Assembly (NCBI GenBank): GCA_946481075.1
Contig: CAMLMC010000001.1
Location: forward strand, 868,001 to 932,000
Source of the DNA: an uncultured Alphaproteobacteria bacterium
GTDB lineage: Bacteria > Pseudomonadota > Alphaproteobacteria > Micavibrionales > Micavibrionaceae
Reading direction: 5' to 3'
Length of the DNA: 64,000 nucleotides
Shown: one piece after another, positions 25,507 to 34,658 of the stretch
Position numbering within the stretch: the stretch's first letter is position 1
How the letters are laid out: every line of letters starts with the position of its first letter
The notes under the pieces: model-generated
What the model saw: only the letters and a program-made list of their open reading frames with translations
What the model was told of the DNA's origin: nothing
The model's database searches: none
Translations under genes and position numbers: made by a program

Positions 25507-26913
25507 ATGCGTTTGATGATTGTCGGATCACTGGAGGGATATATTTCCGCAGCGGGGAAAATCGCCCTGCAACGCGGCGCGAAGGTCATTCATTGCGATG
25601 ACACCGAACAGGCGATTGGCGCTTTGCTGAACGGCAAGGGCGCGGATGTCGTCATGTGCGATGTAAAACAGAAGATTGCACCCTTCGTTCAAGCGCTCGA
25701 TGAAAACCGCATCTATGTGCCTGTTGTCGCCTGCGGTATCGGCACAGATGCACGCGCCGCCGTGAAGGCCATTCAGGACGGTGCGAAGGAATATCTGCCT
25801 CTCCCACCGGATGCGGAATTGATTGCCGCGGTTCTGGAGGCGGTGACACAGGAAAATGACGACGCCATCATTGCGAATGACGCGGCCATGCAAAACGTCC
25901 TGAAACTCGCCGATAAAATCGCGCCCTCCGAAGCCACCGTTTTGATCACGGGGGAATCCGGAACCGGTAAGGAAGTCATGTCTTCCTACATGCATAAAAA
26001 ATCGAAACGCAAAGATGGCCCCTTCATCGCCGTCAATTGCGCGGCGATCCCTGAAAACCTTTTGGAATCCGAACTGTTTGGCCATGAAAAAGGCGCGTTT
26101 ACCGGCGCGGCCCAGCGCAGGATCGGAAAGTTTGAAGAGGCGCATGGCGGCACGCTGCTGCTTGATGAAGTCTCCGAAATGCATCCGCTCTTACAGGCGA
26201 AATTGCTGCGCGCCATTCAGGAGAAAGAAATCACGCGCATCGGATCGAACGATTCCGTCAAGGTGGATGTGCGCATCCTCGCGACCTCGAACCGCAATCT
26301 GGAATCCTCCGTCCAGAAAGGCGAATTCCGCGAAGACCTGTATTTCCGCCTGAATGTCGTGAACATCAAGCTTCCGGCTCTGCGCGAACGCCCGGGTGAT
26401 ATTATCCCCCTCGCCCAGTTTTTTGCCGATAAATATGCGGTTGCCAACGGCGTTGATAAAAAGAAGCTGAGTGCCGAGGCGGAAAAGAAACTCAAATCCT
26501 ATCACTGGCGCGGCAACATTCGTGAACTTGAAAACACCATGCACCGCGCGATTTTGATGAGCCTTGAAGATCAGTTGGAGGCCGATGCCATTCACCTTTC
26601 CGAAAGCGAATTCTCATCGGGCGGAGCAGGTGCCACCGCATCCGCGAAGGCACCGGACCCCGCCGGTGTCGGCAGCGCATCACAATCATCCGCCGCTGCC
26701 GTCAAGAACACCGGCGCAGTTGAAAACCTGATTGGCCGCACGATTGCGGATGTCGAACGCGATATGATTTTGAACACGCTGGAACATTGCATCGGCAACC
26801 GCACACATGCCGCCAACATCCTCGGCATTTCCATCCGCACCCTGCGTAACAAACTGGCGCAATATAAGGATGAAGGGATCGATATCCCCCCTGCGGCTTC
26901 CGGTGGAATTTAG
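25507..26913 (+). CDS. flbD: Sigma-54-dependent flagellar regulator FlbD
   Basis: FlbD activates late flagellar sigma-54 promoters in Alphaproteobacteria. The 468-residue protein has a degenerate receiver (residues 1-115; D52 is present but the N-terminal acidic pair is missing), then an AAA+ domain with Walker A GESGTGKE, the sigma-54 contact loop ESELFGHEKGAFTGA and DEVSEM. A C-terminal Fis-type helix-turn-helix follows (NRTHAANILGISIRTLRNKL). The phrase VPVVACGIGTDARAA to PLPPDAELIAAVL matches the Caulobacter FlbD receiver as I recall it. SD AAGGA precedes the ATG. Confidence 0.94.
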   Translation: MRLMIVGSLEGYISAAGKIALQRGAKVIHCDDTEQAIGALLNGKGADVVMCDVKQKIAPFVQALDENRIYVPVVACGIGTDARAAVKAIQDGAKEYLPLPPDAELIAAVLEAVTQENDDAIIANDAAMQNVLKLADKIAPSEATVLITGESGTGKEVMSSYMHKKSKRKDGPFIAVNCAAIPENLLESELFGHEKGAFTGAAQRRIGKFEEAHGGTLLLDEVSEMHPLLQAKLLRAIQEKEITRIGSNDSVKVDVRILATSNRNLESSVQKGEFREDLYFRLNVVNIKLPALRERPGDIIPLAQFFADKYAVANGVDKKKLSAEAEKKLKSYHWRGNIRELENTMHRAILMSLEDQLEADAIHLSESEFSSGGAGATASAKAPDPAGVGSASQSSAAAVKNTGAVENLIGRTIADVERDMILNTLEHCIGNRTHAANILGISIRTLRNKLAQYKDEGIDIPPAASGGI

Positions 26914-26916
26914 GGC

Positions 26917-27228
26917 CTAATATTCAATACGCTTTGAAACATTGGACTGTGTTGCGCTTGCGACTTGCTGCCCCTGTTTCTGCTTCATCAGATATTCCAG
27001 ATAGCTGATAACATCATCGAAACTTTCGGCGCATGGGTTCGATGGGCTAATGGTCGCGCCTGATGGGATGGGTTTGGCAACCGCATAAGTGCCGGATGAG
27101 GTCGATACAACATCGGCGCTTGCCAGTGTGGTTGACACCGGCACATTCGAAGATGTTTCGGATGTATGAGTACAGGCCGCAAGCGACAACGCGGCGATGG
27201 CCGCCAGAAAAACAGAATGAATGCGCAT
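26917..27228 (-). CDS. Small predicted lipoprotein, unknown function
   Basis: The 103-residue product has a lipoprotein signal with lipobox SLAAC (Cys at residue 19), then a Ser/Thr-rich stretch, then a helical segment (FDDVISYLEYLMKQKQGQQ). I do not recognise the family. It converges on flbD, with only 3 bases between the stops. Confidence 0.65.
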   Translation of the reverse strand: MRIHSVFLAAIAALSLAACTHTSETSSNVPVSTTLASADVVSTSSGTYAVAKPIPSGATISPSNPCAESFDDVISYLEYLMKQKQGQQVASATQSNVSKRIEY

Positions 27229-27301
27229 GAAATCCCGCCCGCTTGTTTAGATATGGGCGATTCGCCCCGTCTCTTTACTTTAGAGCACGGGATTGAGCAC
27301 C

Positions 27302-27769
27302 TCAAGACAGAAAAGGCTGTGGCAATTCCTTCCAACAGAAAGAATTGGTTTCTTCATTATAGATAATATGCGGGATATCACCGACCGCCTCCCCGTGCCT
27401 GCTCAAATAAGCCCATGCAACGCGGCCATCGGCCAGTTTGATTTGCTCACGATAGTATTTCTCATCGCCCGGAAGGATGCCGCTCTCCGCGGGAGGCGCA
27501 ATCCCCTCTAATACATCAAGCCTGTCCAGTTGTTCTTCCGTGACCTCAAAGACCTCGCCCTCGATACATGCGCCGCCATGCTCGGCACGAACGGCATCCG
27601 GCGAATATTTCCCGGCTGTGGTGACTGATTGGTGATGCTTCATCAGAAATCCGGACTCGAGAGTGCGCGTCAATCCCAACGAATTTGCATCGCCCAAATA
27701 TCTCTCAAAATTACGCTCACCTGTTTTCAAGGTGCCGTAAACAAAGACGAGGTATGTTTGATCGGACAT
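27302..27769 (-). CDS. Gamma-glutamylcyclotransferase-like (AIG2/GGCT fold) protein
   Basis: The 155-residue protein begins with the fold signature LVFVYGTLKTGERNF (residues 6-20) and has the conserved IEGEVFEVTEEQLDRLDVLEG, whose Glu positions fit the catalytic acid of GGCT-like enzymes. Members cyclise gamma-glutamyl groups or related amines, but the substrate here cannot be told. It starts just after the stop of the OmpA-like gene (2 bases apart), so the two are likely co-transcribed. Confidence 0.85.
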   Translation of the reverse strand: MSDQTYLVFVYGTLKTGERNFERYLGDANSLGLTRTLESGFLMKHHQSVTTAGKYSPDAVRAEHGGACIEGEVFEVTEEQLDRLDVLEGIAPPAESGILPGDEKYYREQIKLADGRVAWAYLSRHGEAVGDIPHIIYNEETNSFCWKELPQPFLS

Positions 27770-27771
27770 CT

Positions 27772-28758
27772 TTACTGCGCGATGGTTTCGGGCGCAGAAA
27801 CAACGGGCGCGGCCACTGGCACCAGATGGATTTGCACTTTACGCTCCAGCCCGCCCTGATCGGCCGTAATAGCGCCGCCTGCAACAGGCACTATGTCCGT
27901 TACTTGCGGCACAGGCGCGATTTGCGGTTTGATTGCGGCCGTATTGACACCCTTGGCGATCAGCGCCTCACGCACTTTGAGTGCACGGGAGGTTGCGAGA
28001 AAACGTGATTTTTCCGTGATATCCTGCATCGGCGTAAAGCCGGTTACGACCACTTCATATCCCGCCCCTTCCGGTGACATCACAAAGGATGCCACCTGAT
28101 CAATCATTGATGCGGACACGGCGTCTATGGTATCCGCGCCATCGGCAAACGACACTTCGGCCATCTGCATGCCGGAAACGGTGGCCGCCCCCGCGGCGGG
28201 CGTTATCATTTGCGCCATCGCGGATTCAAATCCATCGCGGCATGATGCGTAATGCGTCTCATCGCTCGCCTCTTCGGCACGCTCCAGCCAGCAATCAAAA
28301 CTGACCTGCGCCTTGGCGAGTTGCTGCTCATGCCCGCCCATGTTCGGATTGCGCAGCGCGGCGATCAAACCTTCCCGCGCCTCGTTCAGGGCGGGTATGG
28401 ATTCAGGCGGGACATCATAGGCCGCAATGCGCGATGGCGCGGTGACTTCGCCCTTCGATGCTTTCATCGCCTTTTCAGTATAGGTTTTGGCGGCTTTGTA
28501 ATCATAGGCCTTGTCGTTTTCATACTTTGCGAGGTCGTAATAATCACGGGCGAGATATTGGCCAAGCATCTTGGAATCAACACCGCCACCGGCGGCGGGG
28601 GCGATATCCTGCGGCGCGGGCGCGGCGGCCACGGCCATGGACGGATCACCCGCTTTCATCACTTTGCCTTCGAGCGAGGCCATGTCTTCACTGTAATGCG
28701 AACAGGCGGCGGCCATAAGGACCAAACCATAACCAAACGATCTAAAAAGCGACGTCAT
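27772..28758 (-). CDS. OmpA-like lipoprotein
   Basis: The 328-residue precursor has a lipoprotein signal (Cys at residue 19 in MAAACS). A central helical region contains repeated Lys/Ala/Tyr segments (ARDYYDLAKYENDKAYDYKA), and the C-terminal domain resembles OmpA (about 200-320: VSFADGADTI, then SRFLATSRALKVREALIAKG). The peptidoglycan-binding Asp of classical OmpA is not obvious, so wall binding is uncertain. The ATG at 28758 follows AGGGG; the longer frame is not supported. Confidence 0.75.
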   Translation of the reverse strand: MTSLFRSFGYGLVLMAAACSHYSEDMASLEGKVMKAGDPSMAVAAAPAPQDIAPAAGGGVDSKMLGQYLARDYYDLAKYENDKAYDYKAAKTYTEKAMKASKGEVTAPSRIAAYDVPPESIPALNEAREGLIAALRNPNMGGHEQQLAKAQVSFDCWLERAEEASDETHYASCRDGFESAMAQMITPAAGAATVSGMQMAEVSFADGADTIDAVSASMIDQVASFVMSPEGAGYEVVVTGFTPMQDITEKSRFLATSRALKVREALIAKGVNTAAIKPQIAPVPQVTDIVPVAGGAITADQGGLERKVQIHLVPVAAPVVSAPETIAQ

Positions 28759-28983
28759 TTTATAACCCCTAAGACTGTTTATTTTCCATAGCAAATACCC
28801 GTTTTGCGTTTATTGCAAGGATTCTTTGCGTAAAATGGTACCCCCTAAGCGGCGATCGCGGAAGCGTTAACCAAAACAACCCCCTGATTTTCGGTCTAAA
28901 GCGGGTTTAGGCACCTCGCCAATGGAAAGACCATTTGCAGACTTTTCTTTGACTTTTCAGGCATTTTTCTATAGCACGGACAT

Positions 28984-29232
28984 ATGCTGAAAGACTTCTT
29001 CAACAAGCCGGCCAACCCTTTTCATGATGAAAACGAACCATCGTTTTTATCAATAGGCAATCTTGTGACTGCTGTAGTCTACACCGCCGCGATTATTGGT
29101 GGAGGTTATGCAATCGCTTATAGCGATGTAATTCTGGATCACTTTAAGCCTGAAGCTAATTCTGTTGAGGAGCCGGTGACAACTGGGGCGGCACAACATC
29201 TTCCACCGTTTGCACTTCAGACGCTTGGCTAG
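28984..29232 (+). CDS. Small single-pass membrane protein, unknown
   Basis: The 82-residue product has one predicted transmembrane helix (about residues 25-47, Ile/Val/Ala/Gly-rich) between a short charged N-terminus and an acidic tail. No SD is seen. A TTGACT/TATAGC pair just upstream would make a nearly leaderless transcript. I do not recognise the family. Confidence 0.4.
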   Translation: MLKDFFNKPANPFHDENEPSFLSIGNLVTAVVYTAAIIGGGYAIAYSDVILDHFKPEANSVEEPVTTGAAQHLPPFALQTLG

Positions 29233-29269
29233 ACGAGCCCTCTTCCTTACGGTAGCTACCAAAGACGTC

Positions 29270-29749
29270 CTACCCTTCTCTGCTGAAGCCTGCAGCAATT
29301 ATCATAGCTGTTCCTGCCGCCGCACCAATAACTGCACTTCGATACTGCCTTACGATAGATAGATTGGTAGGTGGCGTGTATTTACCAGATCGCCTAAATT
29401 CCTCTATGGCATGATCTATTCGTGGAAATTTAACCACTTCACCTTCACCAAATTCCCGATCTCTCATATCAAGCGCGTGACTGGCAAAAGCCTCATAAAA
29501 ATGTTCTTTGTTGTGATTTCTGATGTGAGACGTTATTGCGCCTAAAATTGGAAAAGTCGTAGCAATAACAACCCCAACAAGATCAGGTTTAACATTCACC
29601 ATCAAAGCTGTAAGTGCTGTAAATCCTGCCCCTACCAGAACTAGATCTTTAGCAAACTGGTCGTGCGTCTTTTCAGCGCGTTTGTACGCTTCCTCAGAAA
29701 TGCTTTCCCATTTCTTTTGAATGTCACTTTTTGTGCTTTCATTCCCCAT
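29270..29749 (-). CDS. Predicted membrane protein, unknown function
   Basis: The 159-residue product has a charged N-terminal helix, two close hydrophobic segments (about residues 39-80), a soluble middle and a hydrophobic C-terminal segment (about 135-155, Ala/Gly-rich). It is clearly more AT-rich than the flagellar genes around it, which may mean recent acquisition. The ATG at 29749 is chosen over a TTG at 29761. I do not recognise the family. Confidence 0.5.
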   Translation of the reverse strand: MGNESTKSDIQKKWESISEEAYKRAEKTHDQFAKDLVLVGAGFTALTALMVNVKPDLVGVVIATTFPILGAITSHIRNHNKEHFYEAFASHALDMRDREFGEGEVVKFPRIDHAIEEFRRSGKYTPPTNLSIVRQYRSAVIGAAAGTAMIIAAGFSREG

Positions 29750-29980
29750 GAGCGGCGACAATATTATGTAAATATTAGAAAAAGGTTAATGCTTGGGTTG
29801 AATTACAGAATTTCTGCAAAATTGTGGTTTAAACCAGCACCATCCCCAGCACGCAAAGAAGATGATCCTGTTGTGCCCCTATACACATAGCTTTTTTCAA
29901 TCACCCAATTTCTAATATCCAACCCCTGCATTCCCCGTTATGATAGAATAAGTTAACAATTCCGCATCGATCCTATCCCT

Positions 29981-32098
29981 ATGGCCCAACCCGCACCGAA
30001 CGTCCCCGCCAATTCAGGAATGTCACAGGCCCGATCCGCCTTTGGCGGCATTTTCCGTGGCGATGTCGTGCTGGCCATCGGGATTGTCACGATCCTGACC
30101 TTTATGCTGATCCCGATCCCGACCTTCCTGCTGGATCTGGGTCTTGCCATATCGATCATGTTTTCGGTCTTCATCCTGATGCTGGTTCTGGCCATTCGCA
30201 AGCCGCTGGAATTTTCAACCTTCCCCACCGTGCTGCTGATCACCACCGCGCTGCGCCTTGGCCTTAATATAGCGGCGACCCGTCTTATCCTCGCGCACGG
30301 GCATGAAGGCACGGATTCGGCAGGACATATTATCGAAGCGTTCGGCGGCCTGATTATTTCGGGAAGCTACATCGTCGGCGGGATCGTCTTTGCAATCCTT
30401 GTCATCATCAATTTCGTGGTGATTACCAAAGGCTCGGGCCGTATCGCCGAAGTCGCGGCGCGTTTCAGTTTGGACGCCATGCCCGGGAAGCAGATGGCAA
30501 TCGATGCCGATTTGTCCGCGGGGATCATCACCGAGGAAGAGGCAAAGGTCCGCCGGAAAGAACTGGAACAGGAATCCGGTTTCTTCGGGGCCATGGACGG
30601 CGCGGCGAAATTCGTACGCGGCGATGCCATCGCGGCGCTGCTGATTGTCTTCATTAACATTATTGGCGGCATCATCATCGGCACAGTGCAGGAAGGCATG
30701 CCGCTCGCCGAGGCCGCATCGACCTATACCATCCTTACCATCGGTGAAGGCCTCGTCTCACAAATCCCGGCGCTGATCATCTCTATCTCGGCAGGTCTTC
30801 TGGTCTCGAAGGCCGGCGTGGAAGGCACGGCGGACCAGGCGCTGCTGGACCAGTTCCAACGTCATCCGAAAGCAATGGCGATTACATCGGGCCTGATGAT
30901 GGTGGTGGCGCTGGTCCCGGCCGTTCCTTTCGGGCCGTTCGCCCTGATGTCCGCCCTGTTCGGCGGCCTTGCCTATGTGTCATGGCAACGTCAAGAGGCG
31001 GAGAAGGAGGCGGTGAAACAGGCCGCCCTTCCCGCGCCCGGATCGCCCGGCGCGAAACCGGCGGAAGAACCGATATCCAAGGCGCTCGCCATGGATATCA
31101 TTCGCCTCGAACTCGGTTATGGGCTGCTGCCGCTGGTTCAGGGCGAAGGCGGCAACAAGCTCACCGACCAGATCAAGGGCCTGCGTCGTCAACTGGCCGA
31201 AGATATGGGATATGTGCTTCCGGCGGTGCGGATTCAGGACAATCTGCAACTGCCCGCCAACGCCTATACTGTCAAGATCAAGGAAATTGAATCCGGACGC
31301 GGCGAAGTGCGCGCCGGGATGTTGATGGCGATGGACCCGACCGGCGCGCCCATTACCCTGCCGGGCGAAAACACGGTGGAACCGACCTTCGGCCTGCCTG
31401 CCATGTGGATCGATGAGCAATACCGTGAAGAGGCGCATTTCAAAGGCTACACGGTCGTTGATGCGCCAACCGTCATCACAACGCACATTACGGAACTTGT
31501 GAAAGACAACATGGCGGACCTTCTCTCCTACGCCGAAACGCAAAAATTGCTCGACGAATTGCCACGCGAATACCAAAAACTCGTCGGCGATGTTATTCCC
31601 GGGCAAATGTCGATTGGCGGCCTGCAACGCATCCTTCAGGCATTGGTGGCCGAACGCGTCTCCGTGCGCGATCTGCCGACCATTCTCGAAGGGATATCCG
31701 AGGCCGCGACCTATACGAAAAACGTTGCCTATATCACAGAACATGTTCGCTCGCGCCTATCCCGCCAGATATGCGATGCGAATACGAACGCGTCGGGCTT
31801 TGTGCCGCTCATCACCCTTTCGCCGGAATGGGAGCAGTCTTTTGCGGACTCCCTGCTCGGCGAAGGCGAGGACCGACAACTCGCCATGGCGCCGACACAA
31901 TTACAAAATTTCATCAACGCCGTGCGTGATGCGTTCGAAGACTTCCTCCAACAGGGCGAATCCCCCGTGCTTCTCACCTCGCCCTCTATCCGCCCCTATG
32001 TCCGCTCGGTGGTGGAACGATTCCGCCCGCAAACAGTTGTCATGTCACAAAACGAAATTCATCCAAAGGCGCGGATCAGGACGCTTGGTCAGGTTTAA
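29981..32098 (+). CDS. flhA: Flagellar export gate protein FlhA
   Basis: FlhA is the core of the flagellar type III export gate. The 705-residue protein has an N-terminal membrane region with about eight helices (residues 28-340), including the conserved FHIPEP-region segment (ALRLGLNIAATRLIL; KQMAIDADLSAGII). A cytoplasmic C-terminal domain follows (about 360-705) with binding motifs such as PTVITTHITELV and SISAGLLVSKAG. Length is normal. The other gate genes (fliP, fliQ, fliR, flhB) are not nearby. Confidence 0.97.
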   Translation: MAQPAPNVPANSGMSQARSAFGGIFRGDVVLAIGIVTILTFMLIPIPTFLLDLGLAISIMFSVFILMLVLAIRKPLEFSTFPTVLLITTALRLGLNIAATRLILAHGHEGTDSAGHIIEAFGGLIISGSYIVGGIVFAILVIINFVVITKGSGRIAEVAARFSLDAMPGKQMAIDADLSAGIITEEEAKVRRKELEQESGFFGAMDGAAKFVRGDAIAALLIVFINIIGGIIIGTVQEGMPLAEAASTYTILTIGEGLVSQIPALIISISAGLLVSKAGVEGTADQALLDQFQRHPKAMAITSGLMMVVALVPAVPFGPFALMSALFGGLAYVSWQRQEAEKEAVKQAALPAPGSPGAKPAEEPISKALAMDIIRLELGYGLLPLVQGEGGNKLTDQIKGLRRQLAEDMGYVLPAVRIQDNLQLPANAYTVKIKEIESGRGEVRAGMLMAMDPTGAPITLPGENTVEPTFGLPAMWIDEQYREEAHFKGYTVVDAPTVITTHITELVKDNMADLLSYAETQKLLDELPREYQKLVGDVIPGQMSIGGLQRILQALVAERVSVRDLPTILEGISEAATYTKNVAYITEHVRSRLSRQICDANTNASGFVPLITLSPEWEQSFADSLLGEGEDRQLAMAPTQLQNFINAVRDAFEDFLQQGESPVLLTSPSIRPYVRSVVERFRPQTVVMSQNEIHPKARIRTLGQV

Positions 32099-32110
32099 GG
32101 GGGCTGGATT

Positions 32111-32455
32111 ATGAAGATACTTATTCATTGGTTACTATCTGCCGCAGCAGTATGGCTGGTCTCGCAAATCATCCCGGGCTTTATGGTTGCCAGTCTCGGC
32201 GCGGCGCTCATTGCCGCGCTCGTTATCGGCCTCGTCAATGCAACACTCGGTCTTGTTTTAAAGATTGTAACCCTCCCGCTCACCGTCGTGACACTCGGGC
32301 TCTTCTGGCTGGTCATCAACGGCCTTATGCTTTTGGTCGCGGCGCAACTGGTGCCCGGCTTTGCGATCTCAGGATTCATGGCGGCCTTCTTCGGCGCGAT
32401 CGTGCTCAGCCTCGTCAACATGGTCCTTAAGAGTCTGTTCCTCGATAAGGAATAA
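32111..32455 (+). CDS. Phage holin family 4-type small membrane protein
   Basis: The 114-residue protein has four hydrophobic helices and the family pattern IIPGFMVASLGAALIAALVIG, NATLGLVLKI and LVPGFAISGF. It belongs to the widespread chromosomal family annotated as phage holin (PF04020-like), mostly not phage-borne. It lies 12 bases after flhA, so it probably shares that transcript. Its role is unknown. Confidence 0.8.
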   Translation: MKILIHWLLSAAAVWLVSQIIPGFMVASLGAALIAALVIGLVNATLGLVLKIVTLPLTVVTLGLFWLVINGLMLLVAAQLVPGFAISGFMAAFFGAIVLSLVNMVLKSLFLDKE

Positions 32456-32494
32456 AAATAATTTCATCCTGACGCAAAAACTTGTGCGTGCGTA

Positions 32495-32511
32495 AGGCTT
32501 TAAGCCTTTTT
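32495..32511 (+). terminator. Weak terminator-like hairpin after the holin-like gene
   Basis: AGGCTTTAAGCCT can form a short tight hairpin followed by five Ts. The stem is small, so the call is tentative. Confidence 0.35.
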
Positions 32512-32703
32512 CGCGCGTTTAAAACGCATAAATCTAAAATCTCAATAGGACTGATTCAGTGCTGATTTTATTGCACTTCTGCCATCAACCCGTGATTGAC
32601 AAAATATTTTTCTAATGTAAGTTTCGGTTGTCTGACTATCCGGGCGCATACCCGTAATCGGAAGAGTTCGCTTCCAACCTCCATAATTCATTTACGGTGC
32701 CGC

Positions 32704-34089
32704 ATGAACGCTTCACAGTCCTCTCCCATGGCCGCAAACACACAAATCGATGATGCGCTCCTGACCAGAACACGTTTTATTGAGATTGATCAGGACACAC
32801 GCGATGCGCTGGCGGACTATTACGCGGATATCGAATCCGCCCTGCCCGGCATCCTGGCCCAATTTTATGCCCACATCGCACAATGGCCCAATTTGAAATC
32901 CATGTTCAAAGACCAGTCGCGCATGGACTACGCAAAAAGCGCTCAGCTCAAACACTGGCTTCACTTGTTCAAGGCCAACTTCGATAAGGATTATGCGGAT
33001 TCCGTGCGCAAGATCGGACTGGTCCACAGCCGCATCGGGCTGGAGCCGACATGGTATATCGGCGCGTATGGCTTTACGCTCAGCCGCCTTTATGCCCATG
33101 CCGCCCATAAATATCAAAGCCGTTTCGCGCCTGAAAAGGCTCAGGACAAACTGGCCAAACTCCTTCGTGCGCTCAACCAGTGCGTCATGATCGATATGGA
33201 CATGGCCATATCGATTTATCTGGAAGAAAACAAAAAATCCTACGATGCGAAACTCTCCGCCCTCGCCGAAAATTTTGAAACAAACATCGGCAAGATCATC
33301 CAGAATATTTCCGCATCGGCGCTGGGCCTTGAAAACAACGCCAACAGCCTTGATAGAATGGCATCCGAAACCTCCCGCAATTCGGGAACGGTTGCGGCCG
33401 CCGCCGAAGAAGCATCGACCAATGTCGAAACCGTGTCGGCTGCTGCCGAAGAAATGACGGCATCGATTACCGAGGTCGCCTCCCTCGCCGGAAACGCGTT
33501 AAAGGCTTCCAGCGATGCCGTAAGGGAAACCGACAAGGCCGCCACCATCATGAACGAACTGCGCGATGCGATTAATATGATCAGCGAGGTCACCTCCCTC
33601 ATCTCCGGCATTGCGGAACAAACAAACCTTCTGGCCCTGAACGCGACAATCGAAGCCGCGCGCGCCGGTGAAGCAGGCAAAGGGTTTGCCGTTGTGGCAT
33701 CGGAAGTTAAGTCACTGGCAACACAAACCGGTAAGGCGACAGAAGACATCCGTCAGCAGGTGGAAGAAATTCTGGCCAAGAGCGATACCGCTTATCACTC
33801 CATCGAAACAACAAAGGGTGTGATCAATCAATTGAATGGCCTTGTCGATAATACGGCGCAGGCGATGGGACAACAACAAGAAGCCGTCACCGAGATTTCG
33901 CGCAATGTGAACGAGGCCTCGTCCGGTACGCGTCAGATCACCCAGAATATCGGGGAAATCAGCAACGCCGCGAACCAGACGGGAATCTATTCATCCGAGG
34001 TTCTGGGCTCTGTCCGCTCGCTGTCCGAACAGGCAAAAAATCTTCAGGAATCGATGACCGAATTTTTGAAAGATCTCAAGGCCGGCTAA
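32704..34089 (+). CDS. Globin-coupled methyl-accepting chemotaxis protein
   Basis: This 461-residue receptor has no transmembrane segment. Its N-terminal sensor (about residues 20-175) is a globin of the HemAT type: [19 protein letters not shown] places the proximal haem His at residue 108. The C-terminal signalling domain (about 200-461) holds the MCP tip [20 protein letters not shown] and flanking methylation helices. It should sense oxygen or another gas and feed CheA. The ATG at 32704 is chosen; the longer frame upstream is not supported. No cheA or cheW is seen in the window. Confidence 0.92.
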   Translation: MNASQSSPMAANTQIDDALLTRTRFIEIDQDTRDALADYYADIESALPGILAQFYAHIAQWPNLKSMFKDQSRMDYAKSAQLKHWLHLFKANFDKDYADSVRKIGLVHSRIGLEPTWYIGAYGFTLSRLYAHAAHKYQSRFAPEKAQDKLAKLLRALNQCVMIDMDMAISIYLEENKKSYDAKLSALAENFETNIGKIIQNISASALGLENNANSLDRMASETSRNSGTVAAAAEEASTNVETVSAAAEEMTASITEVASLAGNALKASSDAVRETDKAATIMNELRDAINMISEVTSLISGIAEQTNLLALNATIEAARAGEAGKGFAVVASEVKSLATQTGKATEDIRQQVEEILAKSDTAYHSIETTKGVINQLNGLVDNTAQAMGQQQEAVTEISRNVNEASSGTRQITQNIGEISNAANQTGIYSSEVLGSVRSLSEQAKNLQESMTEFLKDLKAG

Positions 34090-34417
34090 AAACCGGATTA
34101 CTAGAAAACGGCACATCTATAATACATTCATTGCATCAAAGGCGCTCTTGCGCCTTTGCCGCTGCCCGGATTTGAACTACAAAAAAAATGGTGAAATGGC
34201 GACTTCTTGCCTCCGCCTCCTCTGTTGCTATAGTACATCCTGCTTTCATCGGGATATTGCATGCGTCCGGTTGGGATCTCACTACCAATTTTCAATTCGA
34301 CCATCACAGGGCTAAATCCGGCGAGCGTCCTTCTTGCTGTTTCGGCCAAGGATCATTGCTCTGCCCCAAATGTTACCTCTTGACATTTTGGGAATTTAAT
34401 CCTATTATGCTTTTGAT
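34090..34417 (+). other. Intergenic stretch after the globin-coupled receptor
   Basis: About 330 bases with no supported gene. A short hairpin GGCGCTCTTGCGCC lies near 34141. A 77-residue frame at 34188-34421 has no SD and no recognisable features. Near its end is a strong sigma-70 promoter match (34380-34408). Confidence 0.5.
34380..34408 (+). promoter_or_regulatory. Strong sigma-70 promoter upstream of flhF
   Basis: TTGACA (34380-34385), 17 bases, then TATTAT (34403-34408): near-perfect consensus. Transcription would start about 34415, either for flhF with a leader of about 245 bases or for the small ORF at 34418. Confidence 0.65.
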
Positions 34418-34531
34418 ATGATTAAACAAAACAGCGGCAAAACCGCAAAAATAAAAAACAAACTAATGGATATGTTTGGTTTTTCGAGCCTGGACGAACC
34501 ACATGATTCAAGATTCTGGAAAACTGTATAA
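34418..34531 (+). CDS. Possible 37-residue small protein (leaderless)
   Basis: An ATG lies about 3 bases after the predicted start of the promoter above and opens a 37-codon frame: Lys-rich start MIKQNSGKTAKIKNKLMDMF, then an acidic and aromatic end (SRFWKTV). It has no SD, so it would be translated leaderless. It could equally be chance in the flhF leader. Confidence 0.35.
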   Translation: MIKQNSGKTAKIKNKLMDMFGFSSLDEPHDSRFWKTV

Positions 34532-34658
34532 AACTTCCAAACTCGCAAAACGAACTAGACAAACGGGGGCTTATGGCAAGAGGTTGGAAAATCCGTTTCC
34601 CTCTGGTACAGTGATTCCGAAATACGTATAATTCCATTGATTCGGTACAACCACTCCC

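Noticed and set aside
32111..32455. Holin-like gene as evidence of a prophage
   Set aside because: This small membrane family is common in chromosomes, and no other phage genes are nearby.
34188..34421. 77-codon frame between the globin receptor and flhF
   Set aside because: No SD, no family features, and it overlaps a strong promoter.
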